64,000 nt of DNA from Spartobacteria bacterium (GTDB taxonomy: Bacteria > Verrucomicrobiota > Verrucomicrobiia > Chthoniobacterales > Chthoniobacteraceae), in assembly GCA_021324825.1 (NCBI GenBank), contig JAJPII010000033.1, forward strand, positions 1 through 64,000, written 5' to 3'. Below the pieces are notes generated by a model that was given only the letters and a program-made list of their open reading frames with translations, made no database searches and was not told where the DNA came from. This document shows positions 1-6,416 of the stretch, piece after piece (positions within the stretch are counted from its first letter, which is position 1; every line of letters starts with the position of its first letter). The translations under genes were made by a program, and so were the position numbers.

Positions 1-79
1 ATGGTACACTGCTCCTTCAAACTCAACGCGTATCGGGCAAGCCATATCCCAAATCATGAGGTTGAATCGCTGCTCTGTC

Positions 80-169
80 AAGTGTCAAGAGTTGACCCCG
101 AGCTCCCCCCCCGAGCTCCCCCCGACCCCGAGCTCCCTACCAAGTGTCAAGAGTTGACCCCGAGCTCCC
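80..169. repeat. Direct repeat with GAGCTCCC-rich spacer
   Basis: A 28-base unit beginning AAGTGTCAAGAGTTGACC and ending GAGCTCCC occurs at 80-107 and again, identical, at 142-169. The spacer between them is two further partial copies of the CCCCGAGCTCCC tail. I see no gene here. The block sits just beyond the 3' end of the minus-strand gene at 197-919. It could be slipped-strand duplication or the edge of a small repeat element; the sequence does not decide between these. Confidence 0.8.
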
Positions 170-196
170 TACCCCAATGTCAGGGAAACCAACTCT

Positions 197-919
197 CTAC
201 CGCCTTCTTCGTGATTTGACAGCAGCAACTTCCTGAAACGCATTGAAGAAGGCTTCCTTGAGATCGTCTCGCGCTATGCTCGGACTGCTACGAAGGATTT
301 TGGCTGGGCTGCCAGGTTTAGAATTAAAGTTGTCGTCACTCCGAGTTTTACGGACATTGCATATTCTGCTCGGTCCACTGCACAATTCCGAGTTCATCTC
401 AGGTCGCCCCTCGGGGCTCACCGCCACCACCACCCGCCACGCTAAGTTTGCCCATTGTTTCCAACTTCCTTCTGAGAACTCTGGCAGATCAGCGGCCTCG
501 TTTCTCCAAGCCGTAGCGGGTTCAAACTCGCTCCCATCTTGGAAGGTCCACAGTGGGGTTGGGTGCCACGTAAAGCTGGGTTTTGGCATCTCTTCCACCT
601 TTTTATATCTGGTCCGGAGATCCCGCCAGCGTGCTCTGTAAATTTCGATCGCGTTTACAAAATCAAGCGCACGCCTTCGCGCATTGCTGCTCAGACCCTT
701 GCGCTTTGAGAGCGCGTAAGACATTCGGTACGCCAGCGGGAATTTCCACTCTTCACCTTCAAGGACGAACTTCCAAGGAGAGTACGTGGATAAATGATCT
801 GGCGGCGGAGGGAGTCCGAAGCCGACGCGCAAATGCTCGGCTCGGGAGAGTCGTTTTCTGCCCATTTCTCCCGCCAACCTACCCCACCTCCCAAGTTCAG
901 GGCAAACACCCTCGGACAT
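197..919 (-). CDS. Hypothetical tryptophan-rich protein
   Basis: This is a 240-residue frame starting at ATG 919; a TTG six bases upstream is also possible. I do not recognise the family. The N-terminal two thirds are rich in W, Y, R and K, with segments such as LSTYSPWKFVLEGEEWKF, and look like a folded soluble domain. The C-terminal 80 residues are low in hydrophobics and end in an RRRR tail. There is no signal peptide or membrane segment. Its flanks are AT-richer than most of the window and carry repeats, so it may be an accessory gene. A shorter frame on the opposite strand has no such composition and is treated as a shadow. Confidence 0.5.
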   Translation of the reverse strand: MSEGVCPELGRWGRLAGEMGRKRLSRAEHLRVGFGLPPPPDHLSTYSPWKFVLEGEEWKFPLAYRMSYALSKRKGLSSNARRRALDFVNAIEIYRARWRDLRTRYKKVEEMPKPSFTWHPTPLWTFQDGSEFEPATAWRNEAADLPEFSEGSWKQWANLAWRVVVAVSPEGRPEMNSELCSGPSRICNVRKTRSDDNFNSKPGSPAKILRSSPSIARDDLKEAFFNAFQEVAAVKSRRRR

Positions 920-1021
920 GTCCAAATATTACCGAAATATCCAGATGAGTGCTCACTTCTGTTCTCACTTAGCCTCTTATCTAGCTCTATTCCTCCGTAA
1001 GTCCCTCAGCATGAGGAGGGG

Positions 1022-1092
1022 AGCGGGTGAAGGGAATCGAACCCTCGTGTCCAGCTTGGGAAGCTGGCGTTCTACCATTGAACTACACCCGC
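1022..1092 (-). tRNA. tRNA-Gly (anticodon CCC)
   Basis: The reverse complement folds as a complete 71-base cloverleaf. The acceptor strands are GCGGGTG and CACCCGC, the D arm is GTTC-AATGGTA-GAAC, and the anticodon stem CCAGC/GCTGG encloses loop TTCCCAA, giving anticodon CCC. The T arm contains GGTTCGATTCC. The 3' CCA is not encoded. A second glycine tRNA, with anticodon GCC, lies at 31883. Confidence 0.96.
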
Positions 1093-1101
1093 GCGAAATG
1101 T

Positions 1102-1788
1102 TTATTGCCAGGAAACGATGTCGTCGGAACCGGCCAGGGCGCCGCTCTTGCCCGCGGCGTTATCCGCCCCCAATGACCAGGCCACAACCCCGGCCCGCAA
1201 TGGGGTGGAAGTAGTGGGGCCGATGTCGGTGTAAGGCCAGTTGGCGGCGGGGTCGATGACGTTGTTATAGTTGTAATCGATCGCGATGAAGTAGGCTACT
1301 CCGAATGGGTCCATCAAATCGCCGATGTTCACCGCTTTTCCGTTGAAACTCGCGACCGCCGCCGTCGCCACTCCCCCTTTGGGCGCCGTCGCGCTTTTCG
1401 CGTTCGGCATGTCCAGGTAAACAACTTGCCGGGGGTTCGCGACGTTGTTGAAATTCCAGGAACTCGCTCCCGAGGAGGCGGCGCGCAATACGTCGATGAG
1501 CTGGTAGTTTGAATAGGTGAGGCCGGGGCCGACGACGACATCCGACGTGCCGCTGAGCGCCGGGGAGATGGGCGGCGGGTATTGCCCGTAGTCGGTGTTA
1601 AAGCTCTTCAGCGCGGCGACGATGGTCTGCACGTCGGATTTGGCTTTTGCGTTGTTGGCCTGTTTGCGGACGGTGTTGACGGCCGGGAGGAGCAGGGCCA
1701 TGAGGATGGCGATGATGGCGATGACGGTGATGAGCTCGACAAGCGTGAACGCCAGGCGCTTGGTTTTCGAGAGGGGCGGGAGGGTCAT
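1102..1788 (-). CDS. GspG-type pseudopilin (prepilin N-terminal methylation domain)
   Basis: The protein has 228 residues. A short basic leader is followed by the type IV pilin signature FTLVELITVIAIIAILMALLLP, with cleavage expected before Phe14 and the conserved Glu five residues after it. A 20-residue hydrophobic helix leads to a globular domain with the GspG-like motif DPFGVAYFIAIDYNYNN and a GADN segment near the end. This is the large pseudopilin family expanded in Verrucomicrobia, Planctomycetes and Lentisphaerae, usually assigned to type II secretion or pilus-like structures. No secretion genes adjoin it, so its partners are unknown. The frame stays open far upstream, but the pilin leader fixes the start at 1788. 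Confidence 0.9.
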   Translation of the reverse strand: MTLPPLSKTKRLAFTLVELITVIAIIAILMALLLPAVNTVRKQANNAKAKSDVQTIVAALKSFNTDYGQYPPPISPALSGTSDVVVGPGLTYSNYQLIDVLRAASSGASSWNFNNVANPRQVVYLDMPNAKSATAPKGGVATAAVASFNGKAVNIGDLMDPFGVAYFIAIDYNYNNVIDPAANWPYTDIGPTTSTPLRAGVVAWSLGADNAAGKSGALAGSDDIVSWQ

Positions 1789-1848
1789 TCGATGGGTCTT
1801 TGCCTTGCAATATATTGGGCCGGGATGCGAAATACAAACGATTTCCCC

Positions 1849-2688
1849 ATGACTACGCCCTGGCAGGAGGCTGTTCTTCCCCGTCCGGACGGCGCGGCTC
1901 TTTTTCTGCGCTGGAGGGAGTCTCGCGGCCCGGCCAAGGCGAATGTCATCCTCATCCACGGGATGGGCGAACATTCCGCGCGTTATTTGCACGTGGGCGA
2001 TTTCCTGGCGGAGAGCGGTTACCGTGTTTGCGCGTCCGATCTGCGGGGGCATGGGCGTTCCTCGGGCCCGCGGGGGGATGTCGAGGGTTACGATATCCTG
2101 CTGGAGGATATTGAGGCGGTTTTTCGCCGTTTCCATGAGGCCGGGGGGCCGTCCTTCCTTTACGGACACAGCATGGGAGGGCAGCTGCTGATCAATTTTT
2201 TCCTGAAATACCGGCCTCCCGTGGCGGGGGCGGTGGTGGCGTCGCCCTGGCTGGAACTGGTGTTCCGGCCGAAGCGCTTGAAGCTGTTCCTGGCCCGGTT
2301 GGCGCTCGCGCTGGCGCCGGGCTGGACGCAGGAGTCCGGGATGAGCGACTCCGGGTTGTCGCGCGACCGCGATTTTTTGCAGTCGATGAAAGACCTCGAT
2401 CTGGTGCATAAGCGCATGTCGGCCCGAATGTTCGACCTGCTGTGCCGGGGTGCGCGGAGGGCCGCGGAGAATGCCGGGAGTTTTGATTGCCCGGCGCTTT
2501 TCCTGCACGGCGAGGATGATGCGGTGACGTCGCGGGCGGCCACGGAGGATTTCGTGCGGCGGGCGGGTTCGGTGGACAAGGCGCTCTTTATCTACCCGGG
2601 GACGCGGCACGAGACGCACAACGACGTGGATCGAAACCAGGTGCTGGCGGATGTGGCCGGCTGGCTCGGCAGGCGGGCGTCACCGTAG
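1849..2688 (+). CDS. Alpha/beta hydrolase, monoacylglycerol-lipase type
   Basis: This 279-residue serine hydrolase matches the Hydrolase_4 (monoglyceride lipase / lysophospholipase) type. The oxyanion region is ILIHGMGEHSARY near residue 34. The nucleophile elbow GHSMGG places Ser108. The acid lies in HGEDDAVTS and the His in TRHETHND near the C terminus. It has no signal peptide, so it is probably cytoplasmic and acts on monoacylglycerols or similar esters (family inference). ATG 1849 is chosen because it begins just before the conserved N-terminal strand; ATG 1825 in the same frame is possible. It diverges from the pseudopilin gene and converges on the small membrane protein downstream, overlapping it by 9 bases. 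Confidence 0.85.
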   Translation: MTTPWQEAVLPRPDGAALFLRWRESRGPAKANVILIHGMGEHSARYLHVGDFLAESGYRVCASDLRGHGRSSGPRGDVEGYDILLEDIEAVFRRFHEAGGPSFLYGHSMGGQLLINFFLKYRPPVAGAVVASPWLELVFRPKRLKLFLARLALALAPGWTQESGMSDSGLSRDRDFLQSMKDLDLVHKRMSARMFDLLCRGARRAAENAGSFDCPALFLHGEDDAVTSRAATEDFVRRAGSVDKALFIYPGTRHETHNDVDRNQVLADVAGWLGRRASP

Positions 2689-2949
2689 CGCCGCCCTGCG
2701 TGAGAGCTTCGCGGCGAGCAAGGTCGCGCCGATCATCAGGCCAAGGACGCCCGCGCACGCGAGGAGGAGCGCAAGCTGATACTCGCGCGCGGACAGCGAT
2801 TCCTCCGCGGTGTGGAAGACGTTCTTTACAGCCTGCTCTGCGTGTGTTTCGAGGTCGCCGAGCTTTCCGGCGAGGCGGTTTACGGTTTCTTCCTGGTCGA
2901 AGTACCCTAAGTACCCTTTGAGCCGGTTGTGGATTTCGCCGTTTTCCAT
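2680..2949 (-). CDS. Small single-pass membrane protein
   Basis: This 89-residue protein has an N-terminal amphipathic region of about 55 residues (QEETVNRLAGKLGDLETHAEQ), predicted helical and coiled-coil-like. One long hydrophobic segment follows (ALLLACAGVLGLMIGATLLAA), with a basic tail RRAALR. The layout, a soluble helical part with one C-terminal transmembrane helix, resembles the DUF883/YtxH type of membrane-anchored stress proteins, but I cannot assign a family. It is divergent from the alkaline-phosphatase-like gene and convergent with the lipase. Confidence 0.6.
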   Translation of the reverse strand: MENGEIHNRLKGYLGYFDQEETVNRLAGKLGDLETHAEQAVKNVFHTAEESLSAREYQLALLLACAGVLGLMIGATLLAAKLSRRAALR

Positions 2950-3020
2950 GCTCGGCCAATCTAAACCTTTCTGCCGCGGTTGGCAAACGGCGGGCGTTGC
3001 CCTACTATGGGCGGCTCCCC

Positions 3021-4292
3021 ATGAAAATCCGCAATCTGTTGCTCGCGTTCTCTTGCCTTCTGGTATTCGTGGCGTTCGGCGTCTGGTATTTCCACAACTG
3101 GGTGGTTCAGAAGCCGTTTGCCATCATCCTTTTCATCGGGGATGGGATGGTGAGCGGCAATCTCACCGCGGCGCGCTTGTATGAAGGGGGCGCGGATCAT
3201 CGCCTCGCGGTGGAGACTTTGCCGCATCTCGCTTTGCTGACGAACTACGCGAATGATTTCGCCGTGCCGGACTCGGCCTCCGCGGCGACGGCGCTGGCGA
3301 CCGGGGTGAAGGTCAATAACCGGAGCGTCTCGGTCGACCCCCGCGGGAATAATCTTGTCTCCATCCTGGACGCGGCGCGGCTGGAGGGGAGGGCCGTTGG
3401 CGCGATCAGCACGGGCAGCCTGACGGATGCGGGCGTGGCGGCTTTCTACGCGCATGCGGGCAACAGCGGCGAGGTGGAGAGCATCGCCGCGCAGTTTGTG
3501 GACGGGGCGAAGCTCGACGTGGCGCTGGGCGGAGGCGCCTCGAATTTTTCGCCTTTGGTCAACGGCGGTTTGCGAAAGGACGGGCGCGATCTTCTCCTTG
3601 AATTGAAAAAAGGCGGCCGCCCGCTGGTGCGCTCCAAGGCTGAATTGGAGAACGCACCGGCTTTCGGGAGTTCGCACCTGGTGGGGCTCTTCAGCGACGG
3701 GGACATGGCCTTCAGCACCGACCTGGCGTCCGGCAGCCAGCAGCCGTCGCTTTCGGACATGGTGCGGCGCGCGATCGAGATGCTGCAATACAACCAGCAC
3801 GGCTATCTCCTGGTGGTGGACGCGGAGTTGATAACGCGGGCCGCGGAGCAGAACGACGGGGAGCACGTCCTCACGGAAACGATCGACTTCGACAACGCCC
3901 TGGCGACCGCCTTGAATTACGCGGGCAAGGATGCGCTTGTCATCGCGGTGGGCAAACACGGCGCCGGCGGCATGACGCTCAACGGCTATCCCTTCCGGCA
4001 GGACCACGGAGTCGCGGTGCTCGGGACGAATCCGTTCGGTTATCCTTCCATCACGTGGGCGACCGGGCCGAACGGCGTCCCGCCCCCGGCCGCGCGCGCG
4101 ACGGGCGATCAACCGAAGGCGGCGCCGTCGCCCTCGGCCGCGGCGACGAGCGAGCCCGCCGCGTTTTACGACAAGACGGCGATCAATAACGCGGATGACG
4201 TCATCGCCGTCGGCATCGGGCCGGGATCGCAGCGGCTGCGGGGATTTTTGGATAACACCGTCATATTCGACATCCTGAAGTCCAATCTGTGA
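3021..4292 (+). CDS. Alkaline-phosphatase-superfamily protein with degraded metal site
   Basis: The 423-residue protein has an N-terminal hydrophobic anchor or signal (residues 5-24), then an alkaline phosphatase core. The first metal Asp is present in FIGDGM (D41) and the nucleophile in PDSASAATALATG (S85). TDAGVAAFYAH aligns with the Mg-site segment and keeps Asp136 but not the Thr. The remaining ligands are changed. The usual VEGxxID....H block is VDAELITRAAEQ (E to D267, D to T272, H to E276). The usual TADH is AVGKH (D to K312, H313 kept). The C-terminal HT(G/A) is INNADD. Zn1 ligands therefore appear lost, so catalysis by the canonical two-zinc mechanism is doubtful. A Pro/Ala-rich insert lies at 353-380. 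The stop overlaps the tlyA start. Confidence 0.8.
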   Translation: MKIRNLLLAFSCLLVFVAFGVWYFHNWVVQKPFAIILFIGDGMVSGNLTAARLYEGGADHRLAVETLPHLALLTNYANDFAVPDSASAATALATGVKVNNRSVSVDPRGNNLVSILDAARLEGRAVGAISTGSLTDAGVAAFYAHAGNSGEVESIAAQFVDGAKLDVALGGGASNFSPLVNGGLRKDGRDLLLELKKGGRPLVRSKAELENAPAFGSSHLVGLFSDGDMAFSTDLASGSQQPSLSDMVRRAIEMLQYNQHGYLLVVDAELITRAAEQNDGEHVLTETIDFDNALATALNYAGKDALVIAVGKHGAGGMTLNGYPFRQDHGVAVLGTNPFGYPSITWATGPNGVPPPAARATGDQPKAAPSPSAAATSEPAAFYDKTAINNADDVIAVGIGPGSQRLRGFLDNTVIFDILKSNL

Positions 4293-5023
4293 AAGACAAG
4301 CGGCGGCTGGACTGCTCGCTCGTCGAGCGCGGCTTTTTTGAGACGCGGGAAAAGGCGCGCCGCTCCATCATGGCCGGGGAGGTCATGGCGGGAGGCCGGG
4401 TCGCCGATAAGCCGGGGCTGAACGTGGCGGCGGACGAAGAGATCAGCGTCAAGGCGGGTAATCCCTACGTCAGCCGCGGCGGTTTGAAACTGGCGGCGGC
4501 GCTGGATTATTTCGGCATCCAGCCGGCGGGGCGCGTCTGTCTCGACATCGGGGCTTCCACCGGCGGTTTTACCGATTGCCTGCTCCAGCGCGGCGCCGCC
4601 AAAGTGCATGCGATAGACGTGGGCCGGGGTCAGCTTGCCTGGAGGATGCGTTCCGACCCGCGCGTGATAGTCAGGGAAAAGCTCAACGCCCGGCGTCTGG
4701 CCAAGGAAGACCTGGGCGAACTGGCCGAGTTATGCGTCGTCGACGTCTCCTTCATCTCGCTGACTTTGATCTTGCCACCGGCGTTCCAGGTGTTAACTCC
4801 AGAAGGCGTGCTTATCGCTTTGATTAAGCCGCAGTTCGAATTGAGAAAACAGGATGTAGGCAAGGGCGGGATCGTCCGCGACGCGGCCCTCCACGAGCGG
4901 GCGGTGGGCGGCGTCGAGAAATTCGTCCGCGAGAGGTTGCGCAAAGAGTGGCTCGGCGTCATCGAGTCGCCAATCCTCGGCGCGGAAGGCAACAAGGAGT
5001 TCCTCGCATGCGTCCGAAACTAG
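4289..5023 (+). CDS. tlyA: TlyA-family rRNA 2'-O-methyltransferase
   Basis: This 244-residue protein has an N-terminal S4 RNA-binding domain (residues 5-62, ending NPYVSRGGLKL). A Rossmann methyltransferase of the FtsJ/TlyA type follows, with SAM motif I at CLDIGASTGGFTDCLLQRGA (from residue 84) and motif VVDVSFISLTLILP. In characterised members it methylates ribose on 16S and 23S rRNA and is linked to capreomycin sensitivity; some are annotated as haemolysin A. The start is GTG 4289, overlapping the upstream TGA as GTGA. It overlaps nadK downstream, a common bacterial tlyA-nadK pairing. Confidence 0.92.
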   Translation: MKDKRRLDCSLVERGFFETREKARRSIMAGEVMAGGRVADKPGLNVAADEEISVKAGNPYVSRGGLKLAAALDYFGIQPAGRVCLDIGASTGGFTDCLLQRGAAKVHAIDVGRGQLAWRMRSDPRVIVREKLNARRLAKEDLGELAELCVVDVSFISLTLILPPAFQVLTPEGVLIALIKPQFELRKQDVGKGGIVRDAALHERAVGGVEKFVRERLRKEWLGVIESPILGAEGNKEFLACVRN

Positions 5024-5886
5024 TCGGGCTGGTCGCCCATACGGGGAAACCCGGCGCGGCGAGTCTGGTGAAGGCCCTGGGCAAAGAGTTCCAGGACCAG
5101 CCCGCCTCGCTGTTGTATGAAGCGCGCACGGCGCGTCTGGTGGGCGTCGACTCGAATCTCTCCGTCGCGGAAGTGGGGAAGGCTTGCGACATCCTGCTCG
5201 TGCTCGGCGGCGACGGGACGATCCTGCAGGTGGCGCACGATCTCGGCAGGCACGTGAAGCCGATCTTCGGCATCAATCTCGGCTCGCTCGGCTTCCTCAC
5301 GTGCGCCAACACCGCTTCGTGCTCGAAGGCCGTGGAGGCGATCATCGCGGGCACGTATGTCTTGAGCAAGCGCGTCATGCTTTCCATGCAGGTCGAGCGC
5401 GGAGGCCGGGTCATCCAGAAACGCCGGGGCTTGAATGACGTGGTCATCAACCGCGGCGAACTCTCGCGCCTCATCAAGCTGGATATGCGGGTCGACGGCG
5501 CCGTCCTCACCGAATACAACGCGGACGGCCTCATCATCGCCACATCCACGGGTTCCACGGCCTACTCCCTCTCGGCGGGCGGCCCGGTCATGACGCCGGA
5601 TTCCGGGGTGTTCGTCATCACGCCCATCTGCCCCCACGTCCTCACGAATCGCTCCGTCATCGTCAGCGACCGCTCCGAGATCGAGATATCCCCCTGCAAA
5701 CACGACGCGCCCGCGTTCCTCACCGTGGACGGGCAGGAGCTCTTGAACCTGAACTGCGGCGACGTGGTGCGGATCCGCAAGGCCAGGCAGGAGATAGCCC
5801 TCGCGATGCTCCCGGACGTCACCTTCTTCGAAGTGTTGCGGGAGAAACTGAAGTGGAGCGGCAGCGCGCTCGGCATATTGGGATGA
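5008..5886 (+). CDS. nadK: NAD kinase
   Basis: This 292-residue enzyme phosphorylates NAD to NADP. The catalytic motif GGDGT is at residues 67-71 and is followed by FGINLGSLGFL. The NE/D motif appears as LNDVVINRG, and the nucleotide-binding loop is STGSTAYSLSAGGPVM. The C-terminal strands include ICPHVLTNRSVIV, as expected. The length is normal for bacterial PpnK. The start is ATG 5008, with a good Shine-Dalgarno AAGGAG at 4994-4999 inside the tlyA 3' end; the two genes overlap by 16 bases. The stop overlaps the next start as ATGA. Confidence 0.95.
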   Translation: MRPKLVGLVAHTGKPGAASLVKALGKEFQDQPASLLYEARTARLVGVDSNLSVAEVGKACDILLVLGGDGTILQVAHDLGRHVKPIFGINLGSLGFLTCANTASCSKAVEAIIAGTYVLSKRVMLSMQVERGGRVIQKRRGLNDVVINRGELSRLIKLDMRVDGAVLTEYNADGLIIATSTGSTAYSLSAGGPVMTPDSGVFVITPICPHVLTNRSVIVSDRSEIEISPCKHDAPAFLTVDGQELLNLNCGDVVRIRKARQEIALAMLPDVTFFEVLREKLKWSGSALGILG

Positions 5887-6344
5887 TCACCATCGCGGAC
5901 ATCCTGCGCCCCGCGCACGTTGACCTCGACGTGAAGCAAACCAACCAGGAGGAAGCCGTCCTTCATGTGGCGAATCTCCTGCGCAACGATGACCGCATCC
6001 TGGACTGGAGCGGCTTCTACGAAGGCTTGATCGTCCGCCCCCCCACCGTCGCCGCCGGCAGCGACTTCGGGATAAGCATACCCCACGTGCGGACGAATTG
6101 CGTCGCCGGCATGATCATGGCCATCGGCTGTTCGCCCAAGGGCATCGTCGTCCCCGGACGCGAGATGAAGATGCATTACATCTTTGCGATCGGCGTCCCG
6201 ACGGCGTGGGCGGCCGATTACCTGCGGATCGTCGGCGCCCTCGCGCGGATATTCAAAAACCCGCGCGCCGTGGCCGAGTTGCGAAGCGCGGGTACGGTGG
6301 AAGAATTCGTCGCGATCCTGCGTGAAAAGGAGCTCGCGCCGTGA
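5883..6344 (+). CDS. PTS EIIA (fructose/nitrogen type) domain protein
   Basis: This 153-residue single-domain protein matches PTS_EIIA type 2, the fold of FruA-EIIA and PtsN. The phospho-acceptor is His68 in FGISIPHVR. The N-terminal ITIADILRPAHVDLDVK matches the start of PtsN-like proteins, and the C-terminal VAILREKELAP resembles the usual last helix. No EI, HPr or sugar-specific EIIB/EIIC lies nearby, so a regulatory role (PtsN-like) is more likely than sugar uptake; this is inference. It is translationally coupled to nadK, with ATG inside the upstream stop. Confidence 0.87.
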   Translation: MITIADILRPAHVDLDVKQTNQEEAVLHVANLLRNDDRILDWSGFYEGLIVRPPTVAAGSDFGISIPHVRTNCVAGMIMAIGCSPKGIVVPGREMKMHYIFAIGVPTAWAADYLRIVGALARIFKNPRAVAELRSAGTVEEFVAILREKELAP

Positions 6345-6416
6345 TCGGCGCCTGATTTCAACTTGAGAGCCGCCCGCTTTTGACGCATACTCGCTTACCC
6401 ATCCGTTTTCCCTTTT

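Noticed and set aside
1-219. Plus-strand frame at the left edge
   Set aside because: It consists of the direct repeats, with residues such as PELPPRAPPDPELP, and has no gene-like features.
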